A DNA stretch of 17,914 bases, taken from an uncultured Treponema sp. (lineage in GTDB: Bacteria > Spirochaetota > Spirochaetia > Treponematales > Treponemataceae). The notes beneath the pieces were generated by a model that searched no databases, was not told the DNA's origin, and worked only from the letters and a program-made list of their open reading frames with translations. The DNA lies in the NCBI GenBank assembly GCA_937891125.1, contig CALAEZ010000139.1, positions 1 to 17,914 on the forward strand, written 5' to 3'. Positions within the stretch are counted from its first letter, which is position 1, and each line of letters begins with the position of its first letter. This document shows, one piece after another, positions 1 through 6,627 of this stretch. The position numbers and the translations under genes were made by a program.

Positions 1-26
1 GAAACGTTTTCTTCAAAGTTTTTCAT
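1..26 (-). CDS. start of an unidentified minus-strand gene (partial)
   Basis: An ATG on the minus strand at 26-24 opens a frame reading MKNFEENV that leaves the window after eight codons. A GGAGAG Shine-Dalgarno-like sequence lies at 36-31 on the same strand, four bases before the ATG, a little close but acceptable. It would be divergent from the ATP-grasp gene at 186. Too little protein is visible to say anything about function, and the assignment rests only on the start codon and the ribosome binding site. Confidence 0.35.
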
Positions 27-61
27 CAATCTCTCCGGTTGTGTAGATGTGTGGCGCTTTC

Positions 62-92
62 GTTTTAAGCTACAAAAAGAGTAGCGTAAAAC
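62..92. repeat. imperfect inverted repeat in divergent intergenic region
   Basis: Two 12-base arms at 62-73 (gttttaagctac) and 81-92 (gtagcgtaaaac) are complementary except at one position and enclose a 7-base A-rich spacer. It lies between the minus-strand start at 26 and the promoter at 150-178. It is A+T rich and has no T-run, so it is not a typical terminator. A protein-binding palindrome is an alternative reading. The function is unknown. Confidence 0.5.
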
Positions 93-149
93 AGCAAAAA
101 AGGCTACCGCTTAGGAATGGCAAACTGTCGTTTGTTCCCTACTACCTCA

Positions 150-178
150 TAGACGCGCCTTTTAAGATAGCCTATACT
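150..178 (+). promoter_or_regulatory. sigma-70-type promoter directly abutting the ATP-grasp start
   Basis: A -35-like TAGACG (150-155) is followed by a 17-base spacer and a good -10 box, TATACT (173-178). Only seven bases separate the -10 box from the ATG at 186, so the predicted transcription start falls at or next to the start codon. No Shine-Dalgarno sequence fits between them. This is the arrangement expected for a leaderless mRNA. Confidence 0.6.
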
Positions 179-185
179 TTTTGCT

Positions 186-1610
186 ATGAAGATTGTGTTT
201 TACAGCACGACGGCAAGCGCGTTTGAAGAAGGCGCCTTTTCGTTTTTTACCTGGCCGCGCCGTGCTGACGTCTGGAGCTGCTTACACGAGCGCTATCCTG
301 AGCACGAGTTTTACATTGTTACGCAAAAGCCTGCTTGTTTTTTGCTTGATGGCGAAGATCCTGTTACTTTTTTGCACCGCGAGCGCATTACCGTGCTTCC
401 TGACACGGCGAGCGTTGAAGACGTTGCATGCGCCATTTTTAACACAGGCGCTTTGCTTGCTATTTCCTGCACTGGTTGGGCGCCGCCGCTTGACTGGCTT
501 GGCGTGCAGGATGCGCTGGTGGCAGAAAAGCTTTCTGCACATGGTATGCGCGTGATGTGCCACCAGCTGCAGACGGCACTCGATTTTTTTGACAAGCGGC
601 GCACGCATGAGGTGCTTTCACAGGCAGGTTTTTTGCTTCCAAAGGCAGTGTATGTGCACCACGAGCTGTACTGGTGTGAGCGAAGTCATCATGAGCTTAT
701 ACGCAATGTCTACAAGGAGGCGGTGCTGCGTGCAATACAGCGCCTGCAGTATCCCGTTGTCATAAAGGATACGGCAGGCTTAAGCTCCTACAGCATGGAG
801 GTTGCCGTAAGCTATAAACAGGCGCTTTCGTATCTTAATAGCGGCCGCACAAGATGTGACCGCATTGTAGAAGAATATATTGCAGGCGATCAGGCAGGCG
901 TTGAGCTGTATGTGCCGCCCGCACTTGCTGAAAGCGGGGAAATGTGTGCCAGCGCCGAAGGCGGAAAGCGGAGCCTGCAGGCGGCGTATGTGTTTTCTCC
1001 GCTTCTTTTTTCGCTCAACCGCTATGGCATTACGAGCCCAAAGCAGAGTGTAAAGCTTGGTGGCGTGGAAGGCATGAAAAATCGAGCGCGCTACCATATT
1101 GATGAGCTTGAATCGCTTGTAAAAAAGCTTTCGGCGCTCGCTCATTTTTCGGGAGGTGCGCAAATAGACCTTGTGCATAGCGAGCAAGCTGATGAGCACG
1201 GACGCCACTGGTACATCATCGAGGTAAATCCGCGCCTTTCGGGCATGAGCGAAACCTATGCCGCCTCGGTGCAAAAAAGCGCGCTTGAGCTTTTGCTCCG
1301 TACTGCGCTTTCACTCCCGCTCACTGACAGCAAGAAAGAAGCAGACAAGGTGCTGAATATAAAGCTTCCGCTTTTAGATGCAGCGCAGCTTGCCGCAGTG
1401 TGTGCAGAGCCGTGTGTGCGCTATGTGCATCAGATTTGCAATACGCAGGCAAAGCAGGAGCGGGAAAAGGGCTATTGCGAGCTTGTGCTCTGCGCACCAA
1501 CGTATGAGGTGCTCACCGCTTCACTTGCTGCATTTACCGCGCGGTATGGCTCGTGCATGGAAAGCGCCTTTGTTAAAAACGCCCACGCGCTGTTTTCAAA
1601 GCTTGTGTAG
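186..1610 (+). CDS. ATP-grasp domain protein (carboxylate-amine ligase-like)
   Basis: The 474-residue protein has no signal peptide, so it is probably cytoplasmic. ATP-grasp enzymes use ATP to form an acyl-phosphate and join a carboxylate to an amine or thiol. A mixed alpha/beta N-terminal part (about 1-130) precedes the ATP-grasp fold: the DKRRTHEVL entry helix (136-144), the P-loop-side lysine in YPVVIKD (K194), the hinge IVEEYI (227-232) and the Mg-binding strand IIEVNPRLSG (344-353, E346 and N348). The C-terminal 100 residues are unassigned. The substrate cannot be inferred; the protein resembles the broad L-amino-acid-ligase or carbamoyl-phosphate-synthase-like group. Initiation looks leaderless. 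The next gene, of heparinase II/III type, begins 151 bases downstream on the same strand. Family confidence is high, substrate confidence nil. Confidence 0.8.
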   Translation: MKIVFYSTTASAFEEGAFSFFTWPRRADVWSCLHERYPEHEFYIVTQKPACFLLDGEDPVTFLHRERITVLPDTASVEDVACAIFNTGALLAISCTGWAPPLDWLGVQDALVAEKLSAHGMRVMCHQLQTALDFFDKRRTHEVLSQAGFLLPKAVYVHHELYWCERSHHELIRNVYKEAVLRAIQRLQYPVVIKDTAGLSSYSMEVAVSYKQALSYLNSGRTRCDRIVEEYIAGDQAGVELYVPPALAESGEMCASAEGGKRSLQAAYVFSPLLFSLNRYGITSPKQSVKLGGVEGMKNRARYHIDELESLVKKLSALAHFSGGAQIDLVHSEQADEHGRHWYIIEVNPRLSGMSETYAASVQKSALELLLRTALSLPLTDSKKEADKVLNIKLPLLDAAQLAAVCAEPCVRYVHQICNTQAKQEREKGYCELVLCAPTYEVLTASLAAFTARYGSCMESAFVKNAHALFSKLV

Positions 1611-1638
1611 CGCTTCCGATGACGCATGACGGGAAGCG
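1611..1638 (+). terminator. possible weak hairpin after the ATP-grasp gene
   Basis: Arms cgcttcc (1611-1617) and ggaagcg (1632-1638) are perfectly complementary over 7 bases and start right after the stop codon. No T-run follows, so this is at best a weak or factor-assisted terminator, or an mRNA 3'-end stabiliser. A second small stem (acggc/gccgt, 1660-1674) lies downstream. Confidence 0.3.
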
Positions 1639-1711
1639 GCTGTGTACGGGAAGTGTGTGACGGCTTTCTGCCGTGCCGACGGAGGAGGCAGCCAGAGTTA
1701 GTTTAAAGCCC

Positions 1712-1740
1712 TTGCGCGTGGTGGGGGAATGTGTAAAAAT
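1712..1740 (+). promoter_or_regulatory. possible promoter for the heparinase-type gene
   Basis: TTGCGC (1712-1717) as the -35 and TAAAAA or AAAAAT (1734-1740) as the -10 are separated by 16-17 bases. Neither hexamer is strong. The ATG at 1762 also has an AAGGGG ribosome binding site at 1749-1754, seven bases upstream. Confidence 0.35.
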
Positions 1741-1761
1741 TGAGAAAAAAGGGGCAACGAT

Positions 1762-3687
1762 ATGAATAAAAAGCAGATGACTGAAATGGTGTCGCGCGTG
1801 GAAGCGGCAATGAAACAGAAAAAGCCTCTGGAGCTTTTACCGTATACGCCGTTTCCGCCTGCGCGTGAGCGGCTTGCTTGGAAAAAGGTCGATTCTACGC
1901 TTGGCGTTGAACTTATTAATGAAGCGCACAAAGCGCTTTCCGCCGGCTTTCCTTCGCTTCCGGCAACACTGTATCTTGATTTTACCCTCACGGGAAACCG
2001 GAAGCGCTTTGAAGACGCCTACTTTGTGCGCCGCATCCGCCTAAATACGCTGGTGCTTGCCGAATGTATTTTGCACAACGGGCTTTTTCTGTCAGCTGTT
2101 ATCGACGGCGTTTTTGCCTTGTGCGAAGAAAGCGGTTGGGCGCTTCCTGCTCATAATTCTTATGAGCGCTCACAGCCGCAGCTTGCGCTTCCGCTTACCG
2201 ACCGGCCGGTGCTCGACTTATTTGCCTGCGAAACGGGCGCACAGCTTGCGCTTATTCACTATCTGCTGCAAGAAGAGCTCGATGCGGTAAGCCCGCTCAT
2301 TTGTGCGCGCATCCGGCAGGAGCTTAAAAAGCGCATTTTTACGCCGTACATACAGAGCCGCTTCTGGTGGATGGGCTATAATCATGAAAAGACAAACAAC
2401 TGGACGGTCTGGTGCACGCAGAACGTGCTGTTTGCCGCCTTTATGCCGCATATTCTTGAGAATGAAGCGCAGCTTCCCGCCCTGCGCCTTCGTGTGTTAA
2501 GGCGTGCTGCCTACAGCATAGACCGCTTTCTTTCTGAATACGGCGATGACGGCTGCTGTGACGAGGGCGCGCAGTACTACCGCCATGCGGGCTTGTGTCT
2601 GTACGGTGCGCTTTCTGTGCTGCAGGAAGCGTGCGGGAGAGAGGGGGCGGCGGTCTTTTCAGAGCCGAAAATCCGCAACATAGCCGAATACATTATGCAT
2701 ATCCATGCAGGCGGGCGCTACTACTTTAATTTTGCCGACTGCGCATCTTCTGCCGGCTATGCAGGCATTCGCGAATACCTGTTTGGTAAAGCCTGCAACA
2801 GTGAGCGCCTTATGACGTTTGCTTCCCACGGTTGGCAGGCACGCTATGAAATGCAGCCGCTGCATAATTACACCAGTAGCGATGATACACTCAATCTGTT
2901 TTACCTGGTGCAGGAGCTTTTTATGTCGGGCGAGGTGCTTTCGTATGCTAAGCAAACCGCCAAGCTCACTGCCGCTTCTGATTACGCCTATCCGAGTACC
3001 GGCATCTACCTGAGCCGCTCAAAGCAGTTTGCGCTTGCCGTAAAAGCAGGGCATAATGCCGACAGCCACAATCATAATGACACGGGAAGCTTTATTCTGT
3101 ACAAGGACGAAAAACCGTTTGTTATTGACTTAGGCGTGGAAACCTACTCTAAAAAGACCTTTTCTGCCGAGCGCTATGAGATTTGGACAATGCAGTCAGC
3201 ATTTCATAATGTAAGCAATTTTGATGATGCCATGCAACGGGATGGTAAGTGCTACAGGGCAACGCGCGTGCAGTATACGCCCGAAAAAGACTGCACGACC
3301 GTTTCGATGCACCTAGAAAAAGCGTACGATGAGGACAGTAAGCTTTCGTCATACACGAGGACGGTTGTGCATAAAAAGAATGAAGCGGTGACGGTAACTG
3401 ATACCGTGCGGGGAGATTTTACCACGGCATATTTTACGCTCATGCTGCAGGAAAAGCCTGAGCTGGTGTCTGCGGGCAAAAAAACGCTTACGATTGCAGT
3501 CGGAAAGGCCTCTGGGGGCGTTTTTTTCGGTACCATAGAGATAAAAAGCCGCGCACCGCTTTCAGAAAATGCGGTGCATATAGAGCCTATTCCTGTCACT
3601 GATGAGCGCTTACGTCAAAGCTGGCCTGAAACCGTGTATCGGCTCCGCATAGCGTATACAGGCTCGCTTACCGCGGTGTTTTCGTAA
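1762..3687 (+). CDS. heparinase II/III family protein, apparently cytoplasmic
   Basis: This 641-residue protein matches the heparinase II/III-like polysaccharide lyase architecture: an alpha-helical toroid in the N-terminal 400 residues, with NNWTVW (212-217) and CDEGAQYY (266-273), then a beta-sandwich beginning around YPSTGIYLSRS. The sandwich contains the hallmark HNADSHNHND (431-440) and a FHN motif (481-483). In characterised relatives such His and Tyr residues perform beta-elimination or bind metal. Known lyases of this group attack uronic-acid polysaccharides; the substrate here is unknown. No signal peptide is visible at MNKKQMTEM, so it would act on internalised oligosaccharides, unlike secreted relatives. 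The start is supported by AAGGGG seven bases upstream. A non-catalytic role is possible but the motif residues look intact. Confidence 0.85.
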   Translation: MNKKQMTEMVSRVEAAMKQKKPLELLPYTPFPPARERLAWKKVDSTLGVELINEAHKALSAGFPSLPATLYLDFTLTGNRKRFEDAYFVRRIRLNTLVLAECILHNGLFLSAVIDGVFALCEESGWALPAHNSYERSQPQLALPLTDRPVLDLFACETGAQLALIHYLLQEELDAVSPLICARIRQELKKRIFTPYIQSRFWWMGYNHEKTNNWTVWCTQNVLFAAFMPHILENEAQLPALRLRVLRRAAYSIDRFLSEYGDDGCCDEGAQYYRHAGLCLYGALSVLQEACGREGAAVFSEPKIRNIAEYIMHIHAGGRYYFNFADCASSAGYAGIREYLFGKACNSERLMTFASHGWQARYEMQPLHNYTSSDDTLNLFYLVQELFMSGEVLSYAKQTAKLTAASDYAYPSTGIYLSRSKQFALAVKAGHNADSHNHNDTGSFILYKDEKPFVIDLGVETYSKKTFSAERYEIWTMQSAFHNVSNFDDAMQRDGKCYRATRVQYTPEKDCTTVSMHLEKAYDEDSKLSSYTRTVVHKKNEAVTVTDTVRGDFTTAYFTLMLQEKPELVSAGKKTLTIAVGKASGGVFFGTIEIKSRAPLSENAVHIEPIPVTDERLRQSWPETVYRLRIAYTGSLTAVFS

Positions 3688-3784
3688 GGGTACGGGAAGC
3701 CTGCGCATAGTCTTTTCACACGCTGTTTGCGGTGTGCCGACAGCCTTTGCGCGGAAAATGCGCCTGCAGGCGGCGCGTGCGTGA

Positions 3785-3807
3785 GCATTACACTGTAGGC
3801 ATTACAC
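3785..3807 (+). repeat. short direct repeat upstream of the CHY gene
   Basis: The nine bases gcattacac occur at 3785-3793 and again at 3799-3807, a 14-base period, about 40 bases before the CHY zinc-finger start. It could be a tandem binding site or chance. No convincing -10/-35 pair is visible around it. Confidence 0.35.
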
Positions 3808-3845
3808 GGCTTGCGGTGCAGAAGAAACTGTTTTGGGGAAACACT

Positions 3846-4157
3846 ATGCAAAAAGAGCGGATTTTTGGAAAAACGATAGATGCAGCTGGCCGCTGCGAGC
3901 ATTATCACAGTGCACTTGATGTGATTGCAAACCGCTGTGCTGTCTGCAATAAGCTATATGCGTGCTACAAATGTCACGATGCGTGTGAAGCGCACTCCTT
4001 TGGCGCGGTAAAAAGCGACACGGAGCGCACGGTTATGTGTGGTGTTTGTGGCGCGTATTATTCTTACGCTACCTATAGCGCGCTTTCGTCCTGTACTCAC
4101 TGTGGCGCACGCTTTAATCCTGGCTGTGCGCTCCACAAAAGCTGTTATGTGCAGTAA
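3846..4157 (+). CDS. CHY zinc-finger protein
   Basis: This 103-residue, Cys/His-rich protein fits the CHY zinc-finger family. The ordered ligands are C17-x-H19-x-H21 (RCEHYH), C31-x2-C34, C40-x2-C43-H44 (CYKCH), H50, C65-x2-C68 (CGVC), C83-x2-C86 (CTHC) and C94-x2-H97 within FNPGC. The pattern should bind several zinc ions. The eukaryotic CHY protein Hot13 (Helper of Tim13) takes part in mitochondrial intermembrane-space import, and other CHY domains are in RING ubiquitin ligases; the role of bacterial stand-alone versions is not established. The ATG at 3846 is chosen because a ggggaa ribosome binding site precedes it by about six bases and the family similarity begins there; the frame is open further upstream. 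It follows the heparinase-type gene by 158 bases. Confidence 0.85.
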   Translation: MQKERIFGKTIDAAGRCEHYHSALDVIANRCAVCNKLYACYKCHDACEAHSFGAVKSDTERTVMCGVCGAYYSYATYSALSSCTHCGARFNPGCALHKSCYVQ

Positions 4158-4213
4158 AGCAAGAAAGTGCTCGGATACATTTCTGTCCTTTTATATTTTT
4201 TTAAGATTCCTTA

Positions 4214-4240
4214 TTGACAGCATACTAGGGGGGGTATTGC
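4214..4240 (+). promoter_or_regulatory. candidate promoter with a G7 tract in the spacer
   Basis: A consensus -35, TTGACA (4214-4219), precedes the TRL lipoprotein. The best -10 candidate is TATTGC (4235-4240), giving a 15-base spacer that contains seven consecutive G (4228-4234). The short spacer and weak -10 would make a poor promoter at this tract length, and two more G would bring the spacer to 17. Other -10 placements are possible, so the -35 is firmer than the -10. Confidence 0.45.
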
Positions 4241-4266
4241 TTTAAGAAGAATTATAAGGAGTTTTT

Positions 4267-4602
4267 ATGAAAAAAAGTAGCTTTTGGAAAGGTAGAAAAA
4301 AGACAGTGCATGCGCTTTTCGCTGCGGCAGGCATCGCTAGCTGTCTGCTAACAGGATGTACAACCGTTCGGCCAGGGTATGGCATTGGTGGCGATGCGGT
4401 TGTTCCAAACGTGCGTATGGAAAGCCGCGGCGAGGCTGCGGGCGTCTACCTGTTTGGGCTTTTGCCGATGGGCGCCTGTGATGCAAGCCTTGCTACTGCC
4501 GCAAAAAATGGTGGCATCACAAAAATTGCAACGGTCAACACGAAAATAAAAAATGTGCTTGGCCTTATTGTTACGCGAACAACGATTGTTACGGGCGAGT
4601 AA
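4267..4602 (+). CDS. TRL-like family lipoprotein
   Basis: This 111-residue protein begins with a basic N-terminus, a hydrophobic stretch and a lipobox LTGC (C31), so it should be exported and lipidated. The mature part matches the TRL-like family (named from a tRNA-associated locus): an N-terminal GDAVVPN segment, the PMGACDASLATAAKNGGITKIATVNTK core, and a final strand NVLGLIVTRTTIVTGE. The family's function is unknown; paralogues are often found in Gram-negative envelopes, including spirochaetes. A strong AAGGAG ribosome binding site (4256-4261) lies five bases before the ATG. The upstream promoter contains a poly-G run, and a strong terminator follows the stop codon, so it appears to be a single-gene unit. 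Confidence 0.85.
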   Translation: MKKSSFWKGRKKTVHALFAAAGIASCLLTGCTTVRPGYGIGGDAVVPNVRMESRGEAAGVYLFGLLPMGACDASLATAAKNGGITKIATVNTKIKNVLGLIVTRTTIVTGE

Positions 4603-4615
4603 GTAACGAGCGGTG

Positions 4616-4661
4616 CCTGTGGCTTTTCATGCGTGACATGAAGGCTGCAGGTTCTTTTTTT
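4616..4661 (+). terminator. intrinsic terminator after the TRL lipoprotein
   Basis: Arms 4616-4631 and 4637-4651 pair over about 15 positions (some G-T wobbles and one bulged T) around the loop cgtga, with a solid ttcatg/catgaa top and a cctg/cagg base. The run TTCTTTTTTT (4652-4661) follows at once. This is the clearest rho-independent terminator in the window. It ends five bases before the next ATG. Confidence 0.85.
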
Positions 4662-4666
4662 AATCT

Positions 4667-5206
4667 ATGAAAGTCTTTTTTCCGTACCTATTAGCACTCT
4701 TTGCGCTCTTGCTTATTTGTAGTCTTACCGCATGCAGCACAAAATGCGCTTTTACGCTTACTGGAACCTGGCACGCAACTGCCACGTATGAGCAGGAGCT
4801 TTCAGAAAATGTAGATTCTGCGCTTCCCGCTGCCGTTGCCTATATTCAGCAGGAAAATACATTTTGTTTTTCTGGCGATGGAAGCTATACGCGCACAATT
4901 TCTGCACGCTGCGTTGACGCGCAATCCTTTGTGCCTGCTGTCTCAGATGCGGCGATAGCGGCGCTGTATCAGGCAGCAGAAACCACCGTGACGCTTTCTA
5001 GAACGTATACCTTTACGCGAAATACGCTTGTTCTTACAGCAGCCTATGCCCACATCGAAGAGAGCGCGGAGCCTGTTCCCTACGAAGCGTTTTATGCGAT
5101 AACGAGCGCGTTTGGAGCGCCCGTCGTAAAGGCAAAGCTTGAGGCGATGACAGAAAACTCGTTTGTGCTGCAGGGGTTCCGCTTTGTGCGCATAGAAGGG
5201 GAGTAG
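4667..5206 (+). CDS. putative lipoprotein, possibly lipocalin-like
   Basis: This 179-residue protein starts with a long hydrophobic signal sequence ending in the lipobox LTAC (C23), so it is probably a lipoprotein. The mature part opens with LTGTWHATATYE and contains strands such as FCFSGDGSYTRT, VTLSRTYTFTRNTLVLTA and SFVLQGFRFVRIEG. A GTW opening followed by antiparallel strands recalls small lipocalin-like barrels, but no family signature is certain. The ATG lies immediately after the T-run of the preceding terminator, with no visible Shine-Dalgarno sequence and no good -10 box at leaderless spacing. No other ATG nearby is in frame, so how it is transcribed and started is unclear. It is convergent with xseA. 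Confidence 0.7.
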   Translation: MKVFFPYLLALFALLLICSLTACSTKCAFTLTGTWHATATYEQELSENVDSALPAAVAYIQQENTFCFSGDGSYTRTISARCVDAQSFVPAVSDAAIAALYQAAETTVTLSRTYTFTRNTLVLTAAYAHIEESAEPVPYEAFYAITSAFGAPVVKAKLEAMTENSFVLQGFRFVRIEGE

Positions 5207-5242
5207 CAGCGTTTTTCTTTGGCTTCCCGCCTGCTGTGCGCA

Positions 5243-6490
5243 CTACGCCTGCTTTGCTTCTGTGCGCGTGCCCGCCTTTGTGCTTGAAACGACTGCCGTA
5301 ATGCTTCCCGCTGCTGGAATGATTTCGAGCGTGTCGCCAGCCTGCACTGTTGCTGCGTTTCGGATAATTACACCAGAATACTTATCGCGCACCATGCTGT
5401 AGCCGCGTGCAAGAATTGTTTTGGGGCTGGCGCTTTCTAAAATCTGCACGCACTGCTGCAGGTGTGTGCGTGTATCCGCCGTTTTTCGCTGCATGTTTTC
5501 AAGTAATGCAACCTTAGCGTTGTCAAAGCGGGAAAGAAGCGGCTGCTCAATCGTGCGGAATCGCACCTCCATATGGTAGGGATCAAACGATTTTATCATA
5601 AGGCGCAGCTTTTCTACGCGGCTTTCAATGGTCGTGTACAGCTCATTTTTACAGGCTGCCAAATCCTGCTGAATGTCGGTCAGTATCGGAATGACCAGCT
5701 CGGCGGCGGCAGAAGGAGTAGGCGCGCGCACGTCAGCTGCGTAGTCAGAAAGCGCCCAGTCAATTTCGTGCCCAACGGCGCTGACAACCGGAATGGCGCT
5801 GTTTGCCACCGCGCGCACGACACATTCTTCGCTAAAGGGGAGTAAATCTTCAAGTGAGCCGCCGCCACGCCCCACAATCAGCACGTCGCACATGCCGAAT
5901 GCGTTTGCCGTCTGAATCTGGCGGGCAATCGTCTCTGCTGCCCCCTCTCCCTGCACCAGCGCGGGTAAAATCACCACGCTGACGGCCTTATTGCGTCGCC
6001 GCGTAATTTGCAGAATGTCGCGGAGCGCAGCTCCCGTGGGGCTTGTTACAATGCCAACCGTGTGCGGAAACAGCGGCAGGCGTCGTTTTTTGCTTTGATC
6101 AAATAAGCCTTCCTGCGCAAGACGCCGTTTTCGCTCCTCTAAAATCTGTAAGATGTTTCCTTCGCCAGCAATTTCCATGCTGGTAATAATAATCTGGTAG
6201 TTACCGCGCGGCGCATAGAGCGAAATAGAGCCCTTGCAGCGCACCTTCATGCCGTCCTTTGGCATAAAGGAAAGCGAAGCCGCACGTCCGCGGAACATGA
6301 CGGCACTAATCTGGGCGCCTTCATCCTTGAGCGTAAAATACAGGTGCCCTGAGCTATTGGGGCGGTAGTTGGAGATTTCGCCTTCAAGCGTAATCTGCGG
6401 AAAGGTCGATTCTAACAGCTCGCGTATGAGTGCTGTCAGCGAGGTGACTGAAAAAACGGTGTCGCTCGGAAAAAGATGTGGCTCCTTCAT
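5243..6490 (-). CDS. xseA: exodeoxyribonuclease VII large subunit
   Basis: XseA is the catalytic subunit of exonuclease VII, which degrades single-stranded DNA from both ends in DNA repair and recombination. With the ATG at 6490 the protein has 415 residues, somewhat shorter than the 456 of the E. coli protein. An OB-fold DNA-binding domain (about 11-110; EGEISNYRPNSSGHLYFTLKD) precedes the catalytic domain with VGIVTSPTGAALRDI (145-159), GRGGGSLEDLLPFSEE (207-222), GHEIDWALSDYAADVRAP (240-257) and TPSAAAELV. The C-terminus is the usual coiled-coil plus a short SH3-like segment (ILARGYSMV, GDTLEI). An upstream in-frame TTG (6526) would add 12 residues, but the ATG gives the N-terminus expected for the family and sits six bases after a -10 box. 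The small subunit gene xseB is not in the window. Confidence 0.95.
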   Translation of the reverse strand: MKEPHLFPSDTVFSVTSLTALIRELLESTFPQITLEGEISNYRPNSSGHLYFTLKDEGAQISAVMFRGRAASLSFMPKDGMKVRCKGSISLYAPRGNYQIIITSMEIAGEGNILQILEERKRRLAQEGLFDQSKKRRLPLFPHTVGIVTSPTGAALRDILQITRRRNKAVSVVILPALVQGEGAAETIARQIQTANAFGMCDVLIVGRGGGSLEDLLPFSEECVVRAVANSAIPVVSAVGHEIDWALSDYAADVRAPTPSAAAELVIPILTDIQQDLAACKNELYTTIESRVEKLRLMIKSFDPYHMEVRFRTIEQPLLSRFDNAKVALLENMQRKTADTRTHLQQCVQILESASPKTILARGYSMVRDKYSGVIIRNAATVQAGDTLEIIPAAGSITAVVSSTKAGTRTEAKQA

Positions 6491-6496
6491 GCCGCT

Positions 6497-6526
6497 ATTG
6501 TAGCTGAAAACTGCCCGCTCGCGCAA
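6497..6526 (-). promoter_or_regulatory. xseA promoter abutting the ATG
   Basis: On the minus strand TTGCGC (6526-6521), an 18-base spacer and TACAAT (6502-6497, one mismatch from consensus) precede the ATG at 6490 by six bases. The -35 is weak. No Shine-Dalgarno sequence lies before this ATG, consistent with a leaderless transcript. If the TTG at 6526 were the true start, this promoter would be inside the gene. Confidence 0.5.
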
Positions 6527-6534
6527 GAAATGCC

Positions 6535-6563
6535 TTACCTCTGACTGCGTTTGTTCCGATAAT
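6535..6563 (+). promoter_or_regulatory. possible promoter of the ankyrin-methylase operon
   Basis: A weak -35 (TTACCT, 6535-6540), 17 bases and GATAAT (6558-6563) form a candidate promoter. The GATAAT lies within tccgataatca (6555-6565), an 11-base string repeated at 13051-13061 before the WD40 gene. It is divergent from the xseA promoter. The predicted leader of about 58 bases ends with the GGGAG ribosome binding site (6614-6618). Confidence 0.4.
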
Positions 6564-6627
6564 CACAAAGAGTAGGCTTGTCTGTTACCTACCGTAGCAG
6601 GCAGGCATCGTGTGGGAGCGTAACGAT

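Noticed and set aside
780..1274. 164-codon open frame on the minus strand inside the ATP-grasp gene
   Set aside because: It lies opposite a well-supported ATP-grasp frame, has no recognisable domain and is explained by the codon bias of the real gene.
1644..3740. Similar strings gtacgggaag and gtgccgac in the two spacers after the ATP-grasp and heparinase-type genes
   Set aside because: Spacing differs (about 28 versus 42 bases), and similar acgggaa strings also occur in coding sequence, so this is likely chance.
6490..6526. TTG start at 6526 for xseA
   Set aside because: It is in frame and has a weak AAGG upstream, but the extra 12 residues are not expected for the family, and the segment contains a good -10 box placed correctly for the ATG at 6490.
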